Part shown: positions 35,029 to 43,432 of the stretch, in pieces | Layout: each line of letters starts with the position of its first letter | How positions within the stretch are numbered: the stretch's first letter is position 1 | NCBI GenBank assembly: GCA_963822435.1 | Contig: CAWGHN010000004.1 | Span: 868,001 to 932,000 of the forward strand | DNA length: 64,000 bases | Direction of reading: 5' to 3' | DNA from: JAUYQR01 sp963822435 | Lineage (GTDB): Bacteria; Pseudomonadota; Alphaproteobacteria; Rhodobacterales; Rhodobacteraceae | Position numbers and translations under genes: made by a program | The notes under the pieces: generated by a model | The model's database searches: none | The model's input: the letters and a program-made list of their open reading frames with translations, nothing else | What the model was told of the DNA's origin: nothing

Positions 35029-35743
35029 GATAAAGAACGTCTACAAATCCTTTGGCCCGCTCGAAGTGCTGAAAGGCGTCAACCTGAGCGTGGAAAAGGG
35101 CGAGGTGGTGTCTGTGATCGGGGGGTCTGGATCTGGCAAATCAACCCTTCTGACCTGCATCAACGGGCTGGAGCCGATCAATTCCGGCACGATCCTTGTT
35201 GACGGGGTGGAAGTTCACGCCAAGACCACCGACCTGAACTTGCTGCGCCGCAAGATCGGCATCGTCTTCCAGCAGTTCAACGCCTTTCCGCATCTGACCG
35301 TTCTGGAAAACGTCACCCTCGCGCCGCGCAAGGTGCTGGGAATGAGCAAGGCCGAAGCCGAAGAAATCGCGGTCAAGCAACTTACCCACGTGGGATTGGC
35401 CGACAAGCTGTCGGTCTATCCGGGACGCCTGTCTGGCGGTCAGCAGCAACGCATGGCCATAGCCCGCGCGCTGGCCATGTCGCCAGCCTATGTGCTGTTT
35501 GACGAGGTCACCTCCGCCCTCGACCCGCAGCTTGTGGGCGAGGTGCTCGACACTCTGAAGCTGTTGGCAAACGAAGGCATGACGATGATCTGTGTCACGC
35601 ATGAAATGAGCTTTGCCCGCGATGTATCTGACCGGGTGGCGTTTTTCCACAAGGGTGTGCTGGCCGAAATTGCGCCGCCGGATCAATTCTTCAGCGCGCC
35701 ACAGCACCCCGAAACCCGCAATTTCCTGTCCAACATCCGCTAG
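35021..35743 (+). CDS. Polar amino-acid ABC transporter ATP-binding protein
   Basis: This 240-residue ABC ATPase of the HisP/GlnQ type has Walker A GGSGSGKST, Q-loop VFQQFNAFPHLTV, signature LSGGQQQRMAIARALA, Walker B YVLFDEVTSALDP and the H-switch ICVTHEMSFA. It energises uptake by the two permeases encoded just upstream. ATG 35021 overlaps the preceding stop. The fused aconitase-X gene follows after 13 nt, so uptake and catabolism are co-transcribed. Confidence 0.95.
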   Translation: MIEIKNVYKSFGPLEVLKGVNLSVEKGEVVSVIGGSGSGKSTLLTCINGLEPINSGTILVDGVEVHAKTTDLNLLRRKIGIVFQQFNAFPHLTVLENVTLAPRKVLGMSKAEAEEIAVKQLTHVGLADKLSVYPGRLSGGQQQRMAIARALAMSPAYVLFDEVTSALDPQLVGEVLDTLKLLANEGMTMICVTHEMSFARDVSDRVAFFHKGVLAEIAPPDQFFSAPQHPETRNFLSNIR

Positions 35744-35756
35744 CAGAGGCCGCAAG

Positions 35757-37436
35757 ATGACCAACCAGGCGATTATCCCTGGGGCCGCGTCCGGCCCGGT
35801 TCTGGCCTGCGCGGAAGGCCTCAGTTTCTGGGGTGGGGTCGATCCCCTGACCGGCATCGTGATCGACGCACACCATCCGCTTTGCGGACAGTCGATTGCA
35901 GGAAAAGTCCTTGTGATGCCGACGACGCGCGGGTCTTGCAGCGGCAGCGGCGTCATGCTCGACCTTGCGCTGAATGGCATCGCGCCCGCAGCGTTCATCT
36001 TCCGCGAGGCCGAGGATGTCGTCACGCTTGGTGCGATGATCGCAGGCCGGATGTTCGACCGCCCCGTCCCGGTGATCCGGCTGTCACCCGATGAATTCGC
36101 GATTGCCGCAGCAGCCCACACTGCCGAACTGACCGACACCGCCCTGATCGTCGACGGCACGGCCTTGCCGCTGAACCCGCTGCCTGTGGCAACGCTGGAC
36201 CTTACCCCCACCGACCGCGCGATGCTGGCCGGGACCGACGGCCCCGCCCGGCGCATCGCCATGCAGGTGATCTGCGCCATGGCCGCACTTCAAGGTGCTA
36301 CCGCCCTGGTCGATGTTACACAGGGTCATATCGACGGCTGTATTCTGGCCAATACCGCCAATTTGCGCTTTGCCGAAACGATGGCGGAAATGGGCGGGCG
36401 CGTGTTGGTTCCCACGACGATGAATGCAATTTCTGTCGATCACGGAAACTGGCGGACGCAAGGCGTGCCGCCCGACTTCGGCCTTCGCGCCGCACGACTG
36501 GCAGACGCATACGTGAAGATGGGCGCCCGCCCCACCTTTACCTGCGCGCCCTATCTTCTGGAAACCGCCCCCGAAGCAGGCGAAAACATCGGCTGGTCGG
36601 AATCCAACGCGGTCATCTTCGCCAATACCGTGCTTGCGGCCCGCACCGTGAAACACCCCGACTACCTTGATCTCTTCATCGCGATGACCGGCCGCGCGCC
36701 GCTGTCTGGCGTCTACCTGCCCTCCAACCGTGCCCCGCGCCTGCGCATTCACATCGACCTGCCGCCCGGCCATGACGACGCGCTCTGGCCGATGATCGGC
36801 TACATTGCCGGGCAGTTGGCGCCCAACAGTATCCCCCTGCTGACCGGGCTTGAGGCGACCACGCCATCGCGGGACGACCTCAAGGCGATGTGCGCGGCCT
36901 TTGGCACCACCTCTGCCGCGCCGATGCTGCATGTTGCAGGTCACACGCCGGAAGCGGGCGATTTTCCAGAACCGTCTGACAATGTGACCGTGAGCCGCGC
37001 TGATCTTGCCCGCGTCTGGGCCGAACTGAACCGAGGCCCCCGGAAGATTGATCTTGTTGCCTTCGGAAGCCCGCATTTTTCCCTGTCTGAATGCCGTGCG
37101 CTGGCCGACCTGGCGCATGGGCACCGGGCCGAAGGCACCGCAATCATCGTCACGGTTGGCCAGAATGTGCTGACCCAGGCCCGCGCCGACGGCACGCTGG
37201 CGCGGCTTGAGGCGTTCGGGGCGCAGGTATTTCCTGACATTTGCTGGTGTTCGATCACCGAACCGCTTCTGCCCCCGCAGGCTCGAAGCCTGATGACCAA
37301 TTCGGGCAAATACGCGCACTACGCGCCCGGTCTGTCGGGCCGCGACGTTCGCTTTGGGTCACTGGCAGACTGCGCTGAAACGGCGCGCACCGGATCAGCG
37401 CCCGCAGCCCCTCCGGCCTGGCTGCAGTTGGCATGA
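35757..37436 (+). CDS. Fused aconitase-X (AcnX) protein, candidate cis-3-hydroxyproline dehydratase
   Basis: The 559-residue protein joins the small AcnX domain (DUF126, residues about 10-130; GLSFWGGVDPLTG, HPLCGQSIAGKVLV, GRGSCSGSGVMLDLALNG) to the large domain (DUF521, about 150-550; ALVDVTQGHIDGCIL, FTCAPYLLETAPEAGENIGWSESN, FGSPHFSLSEC, ITEPLLPP, TNSGKYAHYAPG). Some bacterial AcnX proteins are cis-3-hydroxy-L-proline dehydratases; archaeal relatives dehydrate mevalonate 5-phosphate. With the transporter and the DapA-like lyase, a hydroxyproline role is most likely. The 1-pyrroline-2-carboxylate reductase expected next in that route is not in the window. Confidence 0.85.
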   Translation: MTNQAIIPGAASGPVLACAEGLSFWGGVDPLTGIVIDAHHPLCGQSIAGKVLVMPTTRGSCSGSGVMLDLALNGIAPAAFIFREAEDVVTLGAMIAGRMFDRPVPVIRLSPDEFAIAAAAHTAELTDTALIVDGTALPLNPLPVATLDLTPTDRAMLAGTDGPARRIAMQVICAMAALQGATALVDVTQGHIDGCILANTANLRFAETMAEMGGRVLVPTTMNAISVDHGNWRTQGVPPDFGLRAARLADAYVKMGARPTFTCAPYLLETAPEAGENIGWSESNAVIFANTVLAARTVKHPDYLDLFIAMTGRAPLSGVYLPSNRAPRLRIHIDLPPGHDDALWPMIGYIAGQLAPNSIPLLTGLEATTPSRDDLKAMCAAFGTTSAAPMLHVAGHTPEAGDFPEPSDNVTVSRADLARVWAELNRGPRKIDLVAFGSPHFSLSECRALADLAHGHRAEGTAIIVTVGQNVLTQARADGTLARLEAFGAQVFPDICWCSITEPLLPPQARSLMTNSGKYAHYAPGLSGRDVRFGSLADCAETARTGSAPAAPPAWLQLA

Positions 37437-37513
37437 CAGTCGCCACAAGGTCGCTGACCGCAGTTCATCGCCCACAGACGGCGCGCGCCTTGTCAGGATT
37501 GCGCCACGGCAAT

Positions 37514-38119
37514 TTACTCAGTCACGGCAGTTTCCAGATAAGGGCGCAGCAGCGTCCAGCAGGCAGCACGGGCGTCGGTTTCTGACAGAAGCGTCGGCTC
37601 CACGCAGCGCTGCACGCCAAGGCCGTCGACCAGACAGATGAAGGCCGATGCGACGGCTTCGGCGTCAAAGCCCGCTGCCGCAGGGGCAGCCTCGCGCAGC
37701 ACGGCGGCAATGCTGGCACGGTATTGTCCGTAGCGCGCACGGTGTTCGGCGCGCAACACCGGGTTGGTGGCGATCTCGCCCCAAAGTGTCAGCCAGACGT
37801 TCAGCACATCCCGGCTGAACAGCGCGGGCGACACCAGCGCCTCGATCAGCGCGTCGATCGGGGCAAGACCGGGACGCGGGGCAGAAATCGCGGCAATCCA
37901 TTCGCCGTACATCCGGCTGTAGACCGCCGCCAGAAGCCCGTCCATCGACCCGAAATGATGCGTGATCAACCCGCGCGACACACCCGCCTCGGCCACAATC
38001 TTGTCGACGGTAAAATCGCGGATGCCGCCGCGCGCGATGCAGGAGCAGGCGGCATCTTCCAAAAGCGCCCGCCTGTCCTCGGCGGATAGGCGGGCTTTCT
38101 TGCGAGTTTGGTCTGTCAA
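37514..38119 (-). CDS. TetR-family repressor, BetI-like, last gene of module B operon
   Basis: This 201-residue regulator has an N-terminal helix-turn-helix (residues about 15-60; DFTVDKIVAEAGVSRGLITHHFGSMDGLL) and a C-terminal domain similar to BetI (choline-responsive) regulators, with WLTLWGEIATNP and LVDGLGVQ. It lies 12 nt after the substrate-binding protein gene, so it is probably transcribed with the operon it controls, giving feedback. The best operator candidate is 49070-49087, at the far end of the operon. A BetI-like ligand domain fits a quaternary-amine effector, but that is inference. Confidence 0.88.
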   Translation of the reverse strand: MTDQTRKKARLSAEDRRALLEDAACSCIARGGIRDFTVDKIVAEAGVSRGLITHHFGSMDGLLAAVYSRMYGEWIAAISAPRPGLAPIDALIEALVSPALFSRDVLNVWLTLWGEIATNPVLRAEHRARYGQYRASIAAVLREAAPAAAGFDAEAVASAFICLVDGLGVQRCVEPTLLSETDARAACWTLLRPYLETAVTE

Positions 38120-38131
38120 GCGCCCACTCCG

Positions 38132-39679
38132 TCAGGCCGTGCGGAACGCGACCGGGTCAGGGTGCCCGTCAGCAAGGATCACCGGCACCAGATCGGCGTC
38201 GTGAAGTGCCAGATAGGGCTCAAAACAGATGAAGATGAACCCCCCCGACTGTTCCATCAGATCCTCCATCGTGTTGAACATCGCGCGGCGCTTTTCGATG
38301 TCCTGTTCGGTGGTAGAGGCCTGGTAAAGGCTTTCATACTCCGCATTGTCAAAGAATGACCAGTTGTAGATGCCGATCTGGTCGGGACGGAACCACACAA
38401 GGTTCTCCGTAGGATCGATGCCGCCGGCAAAGTTCATCAACACCAGTTCCACCGACTTGTATCCCTCGCCGGCGGTCTTGTCGCCAAGCGCCCAGTAGGC
38501 GGCATCCTCGACCGGCTGGATGTTGATGGTGATGCCAGCCTCTGCAAGATTGGCCTGGATGATCTGGGCGATGGTCTGGCTGGTGCCGTCGGTCAGGGCG
38601 TAGAGGTTTAGCTCCAGCCCCTCGGACCCTGCCTCGGCCAGCAGCGCCTTCGCCTTTTCCACATCCCGCGCAATCAGGTTCTGCGCCCGCGCATAACCGG
38701 ACGTCGGCGGCACCACACCGGTCGACCGTGCGACCAGCCCGTCATAGGCGCCGTCCAGCACCGCCTGCCCGTCATAGGCATACTGGATCGCCTGACGCAC
38801 CCGGATGTCCTTCAAGGGTTCGGCGTTCATGTTGATGGTCAGCCACGCATAGCGCGTGCCCGGCGCTTCGATCAACGCGGCCCCTTCGGGCATCGCGCCT
38901 TTCAGTTGTGCTGCTGCCCCCACCGCCACGCGGGTAAAATCATAGGCGTCGGCTTCATAGGCCAGTTGTGCCGCCTGATCGTCGGTGACGATGTAGAACT
39001 CCACCCGCTCGAAGGCCGGCTTTTCGCCTGTCCAGTCGGGATTTGCCTTCAGCGTGACCTTCTGGTTCTGCTCCCATGTATCGAAAAGATAGGGTCCGCA
39101 TTGCGCAGGAATTTCGGTGGTATAGCTGCCTCCGGCTGCCTCGACCGCCTTCTGGCTGACGATATGACCACCGTAATAAGGTAGTGCTATGATCAGGAAA
39201 GGCGCGAAGGGCTCGGTCAGGTGGATCACGCCGCTGCGGTCGTCGATCACCTCGACCTCTTTCAGCTTTTCGAACTGATAGGCCCAGGCGCTGTCGGACC
39301 CTGCAATCCGCTCGAACGAAAACTTCACATCCGCCGCCGTGACCGGACCGAAATCGCCCGTCCATTTCAGCCCGTCGCGCAAGGTGAAGGCAAGGCGCGT
39401 GGCGTCCAGCCATTCGATCTTTTCGGCAGCCCAGGGCCGCCACTGGTTGCCCTCACGCATGTCACCCAGACGCACCAGCGTCACGTTCGTGCAGCGCGGG
39501 ATGATGTCGTCCAGTTCGCCAATGATGCCGAACGGGTCCAGCACCTGGAAATCCGAGCTGACGCGCAGCCGCAAGGTGGTGCCCTCGGCGGCCCAGGCAA
39601 AGCGCGGCAAGGCGGCTGCGGCGGCAAGGCTTGCCCCGGCGGTCTTCAGAAATCCGCGACGGTCAGTGCTCCAGTGCAT
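38132..39679 (-). CDS. Opp/Dpp-type ABC transporter substrate-binding protein (Tat-exported)
   Basis: This 515-residue protein of the SBP_bac_5 family has a twin-arginine signal (DRRGFLKTAGASLAAAAALP). Family motifs are LRDGLKWTGDFGPVTAADVKFSFERI, INMNAEPLKDIRVRQAIQYAYD and a C-terminal KRRAMFNTMEDLM. It should bind peptides or other bulky ligands in the periplasm. ATG 39679 gives the signal peptide directly at the N-terminus; the frame extends 75 residues further inside the ATPase gene and is not credible. It overlaps that gene by 17 nt. Confidence 0.92.
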   Translation of the reverse strand: MHWSTDRRGFLKTAGASLAAAAALPRFAWAAEGTTLRLRVSSDFQVLDPFGIIGELDDIIPRCTNVTLVRLGDMREGNQWRPWAAEKIEWLDATRLAFTLRDGLKWTGDFGPVTAADVKFSFERIAGSDSAWAYQFEKLKEVEVIDDRSGVIHLTEPFAPFLIIALPYYGGHIVSQKAVEAAGGSYTTEIPAQCGPYLFDTWEQNQKVTLKANPDWTGEKPAFERVEFYIVTDDQAAQLAYEADAYDFTRVAVGAAAQLKGAMPEGAALIEAPGTRYAWLTINMNAEPLKDIRVRQAIQYAYDGQAVLDGAYDGLVARSTGVVPPTSGYARAQNLIARDVEKAKALLAEAGSEGLELNLYALTDGTSQTIAQIIQANLAEAGITINIQPVEDAAYWALGDKTAGEGYKSVELVLMNFAGGIDPTENLVWFRPDQIGIYNWSFFDNAEYESLYQASTTEQDIEKRRAMFNTMEDLMEQSGGFIFICFEPYLALHDADLVPVILADGHPDPVAFRTA

Positions 39680-40649
39680 GGTGGTCTCCCTGTTCCTGAT
39701 GTTGATCGGCGAAATGGCAGCGGGCAAGACGCCCGGTGGTGGTTGGGCGCAGGTCGGGCGCGGTAAGCCGGCAGAAATCGCGCGCCAAAGGGCAGCGGGT
39801 ATGGAACTCGCAGCCCTTCGGGCGACGCAGGATCGAGGGCACCTCGCCCCGAATGGCAAGATCGGCGCGTCGTTTGCGCGGGTCGGGCTTTGGTTCAGCG
39901 GCAATCAGGCTGGCGGTGTAGGGGTGCGCGGGGGCAGCAAAGACCTCAGCCGTCGGCCCCTCCTCAACCACGCGGCCAAGGTAAAGCACGACGATCCGGT
40001 CCGCGACATGGCGCACAAGGGCAAGGTTGTGGGTGATGATCAGATAGGCAAGACCCATGTCACGGCGCAGGTCCGCCATCAGGTTCAAAACCTCGGCCTG
40101 CACCGACACATCAAGCCCTGCCGTCGGCTCATCCGCAATCACCAGCCGCGGTTTCAGGGCCAGCGCCCGCGCCACCCCCACTCGCCGCGCCTGCCCGCCC
40201 GACAATTCGTGCGGGTAACGGTGCGCGATGGCGGGCGGCAGGCCCACGGTCGCCAGCAACTCGCGCGCCGTGCGGGCCGGGTCGGGCAGCGGCTGGCGAT
40301 GAATGCGGAACGCTTCGGTCACCAGATATCCCACCGTCAGGCGCGGCGACAGTGAGGCGGTGGCGTCCTGAAACATCATCGCGGCATCGCGGCGAAGGCG
40401 GGCAAACCCGTCGCGCCCTGCCACCGCCGTGCCGTCGAACTGCACCGAACCGGCGCTGATCGCCTGCAAGCCCATCACCGCGCGGGCAAGCGTGGTCTTG
40501 CCCGACCCGCTTTCGCCCACCAGCGCCACGCTTTCCCCGCGCCCGACCGAGAGGGTCACTGCTTGCAGGATCGGCAACCCAGCGCGTGACAGAAATCCGC
40601 CAAGCGGCAGATCAACCGAAAGGTCCTGCACCTCCAGCACCGGGATCAT
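39663..40649 (-). CDS. Opp/Dpp-type ABC transporter ATP-binding protein (OppF-like)
   Basis: This 328-residue ATPase has Walker A GESGSGKTT, Q-loop MMFQDATASLSPR, signature LSGGQARRVGVARALA, Walker B LVIADEPTAGLD and H-switch LIITHNLALV. The C-terminal oligopeptide extension carries cysteines (GCEFHTRCPLARDFC) that in OppD/F proteins bind an iron-sulphur cluster. ATG 40649 overlaps the upstream ATPase gene by 4 nt. Confidence 0.93.
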   Translation of the reverse strand: MIPVLEVQDLSVDLPLGGFLSRAGLPILQAVTLSVGRGESVALVGESGSGKTTLARAVMGLQAISAGSVQFDGTAVAGRDGFARLRRDAAMMFQDATASLSPRLTVGYLVTEAFRIHRQPLPDPARTARELLATVGLPPAIAHRYPHELSGGQARRVGVARALALKPRLVIADEPTAGLDVSVQAEVLNLMADLRRDMGLAYLIITHNLALVRHVADRIVVLYLGRVVEEGPTAEVFAAPAHPYTASLIAAEPKPDPRKRRADLAIRGEVPSILRRPKGCEFHTRCPLARDFCRLTAPDLRPTTTGRLARCHFADQHQEQGDHHALEH

Positions 40650-41605
40650 TCCGCCCCCCTGTGGCAGAGCACCGACCGGCCCTGCCCCATCACCCGGCGC
40701 GGCACCGGCTGCCTGCAAACTGCCAGCGCCACCCCGCAACGCGGCTCAAACGCGCAGCCCGGCGGTGGGACCACAAGGTCCGGCAATCGCCCGGCGATTG
40801 TCGGCAAACGGCCCGAGGACGGGTCCACCACCGCTGGGTCGCAGGCCAGAAGCGCGCGGGTATAGGGATGCTGCGGATCGTGGAAGATCGCGTCGACCAC
40901 GCCCTCCTCAACCACCTCGCCCGCATACATCACCGCCACCCGGTCACAGAGTTCGGCGATCACACCCAGATGGTGCGTGACGATCACGATGGCCCCGTCG
41001 AACGTGGTGCGCAAATCGCGCAGCAGGTGGATGATCTGCGCCTCCATCGTCACGTCCAGAGCGGTGGTCGGTTCGTCCGCGATCAGCACGTCGGGCTGCA
41101 TCAGCAGCGCCGCGGCAATCGCAACCCGCTGCCGCATCCCGCCCGACAACTCGTGCGGAAAGCGGCCAAGGCAGCGCGCGGCATCAGGGATGCCCACCCT
41201 GTCCAGCATTGCGGCCAACCGGTCTGGCCGGGCCAGCGACGCGTCATGCGCACCTACAAAATCGGTCAACTGCTGCCCGATGGTCAGAACCGGGTTGAAC
41301 GCGGTCATCGGATCTTGAAACACCATCGCAACCGACCGGCCGCGCAGGGCGCGTTGTGCCGCCGGGGCCAACCGCAGCATGTCGGTCCCGTTCAGCCGCA
41401 CCGTGCCCTGCCCCACCCGAGCGGCCGGCGGCAGAAGGTTGATCATAGCGGCAGCGAGGGTAGACTTACCACAGCCACTTTCGCCCATGATCCCAAGCAC
41501 TTCGCCCCGCGCAACCGACAGCGACACATCCCTGACCGCCTGCAATGCCCCGCCCGGCATGGCATAGGCGACCGACAGGTTCTGCACCTCAAGCACCACC
41601 GTCAT
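40646..41605 (-). CDS. Opp/Dpp-type ABC transporter ATP-binding protein (OppD-like)
   Basis: This 319-residue ATPase has Walker A GESGCGKST, Q-loop MVFQDPMTAFNPV, signature LSGGMRQRVAIAAALL, Walker B VLIADEPTTALD and H-switch VIVTHHLGVI. The C-terminal Cys-rich extension reads GCAFEPRCGVALAVC. Start ATG 41605 overlaps the permease stop by 4 nt; another ATG lies two codons upstream. Confidence 0.93.
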   Translation of the reverse strand: MTVVLEVQNLSVAYAMPGGALQAVRDVSLSVARGEVLGIMGESGCGKSTLAAAMINLLPPAARVGQGTVRLNGTDMLRLAPAAQRALRGRSVAMVFQDPMTAFNPVLTIGQQLTDFVGAHDASLARPDRLAAMLDRVGIPDAARCLGRFPHELSGGMRQRVAIAAALLMQPDVLIADEPTTALDVTMEAQIIHLLRDLRTTFDGAIVIVTHHLGVIAELCDRVAVMYAGEVVEEGVVDAIFHDPQHPYTRALLACDPAVVDPSSGRLPTIAGRLPDLVVPPPGCAFEPRCGVALAVCRQPVPRRVMGQGRSVLCHRGAE

Positions 41606-42477
41606 GCCCATCGCCTTCCCGCAGCGCGCGGGTCAAGCACGTCGCGCAACCCTTCGCCCAGAAAGGTGAATCCCAACGTCGCCAGGACCAAGGGGATGCC
41701 CGCGACAATCACCACATGCGGCGCCTGCCGCAGCGACGTGTAGCCCTCGGCCAGAATGTTTCCCCAGGACGGCGACGGCGGCTTGACCCCAAGGTTCAGG
41801 TAGCTCAAGCCCGCTTCCAGCATGATGACCACCGGAATGTCCATGCAGATCAGGATCACCAGCGGCCCGGCCACATTGGGCAGAAGGTGGCGAAATATGA
41901 TGCGCCCGGGCCCGGCCCCCATTGCACGCACCGCCAGAATGTAATCCGCCCCGGCCAGCGTCAGTGTCTGGGTCCGGATCAACCGCGCATAAGCGGGAAA
42001 CGACACCAGTACGATCACCAGGATCAGCGTCAGCGTGCCCGGCCCAAGCACGGTGATCACCGCCAGCGCAAAAAAGATCATCGGCAGCGACGACAGGCTG
42101 TCGAACACCAGCACCAGCCCGCTATCCAGCCAGCGCGGCCCGTATCCGGCAACCAGCCCAAGCACCATCCCGATCACCCCCGCAATCCCGACCGAGGTGA
42201 TGGCAATGCCAAGTGCCAGCCGCGCGCCCCAGATGATCCGCGACAGCAAGTCCCGCCCCAGATGATCAGTCCCCGCCCAATGCGCAGCCGAAGGCGTCAG
42301 GAACTTTGCCTTCACATCCAGCGCAATCGGGTCGTAGGGCGCGATCCACGGCGCCAGCAGCGCCATTGCGACGAAGCTGACCACGATGACCAGTCCCGCC
42401 AGCCCCATCGGATCGGCCAAAAGCGCACGTCCGATGCCGCGTCTGGCAGGCAAAGCCGGGTCAACCACGAAGGACAT
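41602..42477 (-). CDS. Opp/Dpp-type ABC transporter permease (DppC-like)
   Basis: This 291-residue permease has an N-terminal helix (LAGLVIVVSFVAMALLAPWI), the OppC signature AHWAGTDHLGRDLLSRIIWGAR, further helices and the EAA loop ILAVRAMGAGPGRIIFRHLLPN. GLSYLNLGVKPPSPSWGNIL is typical of DppC. ATG 42477 overlaps the DppB-like gene by 17 nt. Confidence 0.93.
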   Translation of the reverse strand: MSFVVDPALPARRGIGRALLADPMGLAGLVIVVSFVAMALLAPWIAPYDPIALDVKAKFLTPSAAHWAGTDHLGRDLLSRIIWGARLALGIAITSVGIAGVIGMVLGLVAGYGPRWLDSGLVLVFDSLSSLPMIFFALAVITVLGPGTLTLILVIVLVSFPAYARLIRTQTLTLAGADYILAVRAMGAGPGRIIFRHLLPNVAGPLVILICMDIPVVIMLEAGLSYLNLGVKPPSPSWGNILAEGYTSLRQAPHVVIVAGIPLVLATLGFTFLGEGLRDVLDPRAAGRRWA

Positions 42478-43411
42478 CGCGCACCCTCGGGTCAAGCCGT
42501 GCGATCAAAAGATCGGCGGCGGTAACGATCATCAGGTAAAAGGCTGTCATGAACAGCACCGTGCCCATCACCACCGGATAGTTGCGTTTTTCCACCGCCG
42601 CCGTGATCAGCGTGCCGATGCCGGGGCGGGAAAACACGCTTTCGACAAAGACCGCACTTGAAAGAATCCCGCCAAACCCAACTGCCAGAACGGAAATGGT
42701 CGGCACGATTGCCACCCGGAGGGCATGACGAAAGACGATGTCGCGCTCTGACATGCCGAAGGCGCGGGCGGTGCGGATGTGGGGGGCCTCCATCACCTCC
42801 AGCATCGAGGCGCGAACGAGCCGCGCGAGATACCCCACCCAGCCGAGCCCCAGCGCAAAGGCCGGAAGGATCAGCGCGCGGGCCTGACTGCCAAGGTCGC
42901 CCGCCTCGCCCGCGCCGATGGCAGGCAGCCAGTTCAGCCAGACCGCAAAAACGATCAGCGCATAGATCGCAATCACGAAGGACGGCACCGAAATCACGCT
43001 GACCGACAGAACGCCAAGCAAACGGTCCACCGCCGTGTCGCGCCAGACAACGGCCGCGCAGCCGAGCAGCACGCCCAGCACCAGCGCCCAGCCCAGCGCC
43101 ACTACGCCAAGGATCAGCGTGTTCGGAAACACCTCCAATATCTGCTCCAGCACCGGGCGCTTCGACCAGACATCTGTGCCAAGATCGCCCTGCAACACAT
43201 TGCCAAAGAAAAGGGAAATCTGTGTAACGATCGGCTGGTCCAGCCCCATCCGCTCGCGCAGAGCCTCTTTCAGTTCCGGGGTCGCACGAGGGCCCAGCGC
43301 CAGCGACGCCGGATCGCCCGGCACCAGAAAGACCATGCCATACATGGCCGTCATAACCACGATCAGGATGAGGAGCGACAGCCCCACGCGCCGGATCGCA
43401 TAGGCCAGCAT
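42461..43411 (-). CDS. Opp/Dpp-type ABC transporter permease (DppB-like)
   Basis: This 316-residue permease begins MLAYAIRRVGLSLLILIVV and continues with FLVPGDPASLALGPRAT, the usual DppB opening. It has about six helices and the EAA loop HIRTARAFGMSERDIVFRHALR, then VFVESVFSRPGIGTL. It pairs with the DppC-like permease. It starts 21 nt after the CocE/NonD hydrolase stop. Confidence 0.93.
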   Translation of the reverse strand: MLAYAIRRVGLSLLILIVVMTAMYGMVFLVPGDPASLALGPRATPELKEALRERMGLDQPIVTQISLFFGNVLQGDLGTDVWSKRPVLEQILEVFPNTLILGVVALGWALVLGVLLGCAAVVWRDTAVDRLLGVLSVSVISVPSFVIAIYALIVFAVWLNWLPAIGAGEAGDLGSQARALILPAFALGLGWVGYLARLVRASMLEVMEAPHIRTARAFGMSERDIVFRHALRVAIVPTISVLAVGFGGILSSAVFVESVFSRPGIGTLITAAVEKRNYPVVMGTVLFMTAFYLMIVTAADLLIARLDPRVRDVLRG

Positions 43412-43432
43412 CAGCGCGGCCCGCCTGTGCGC

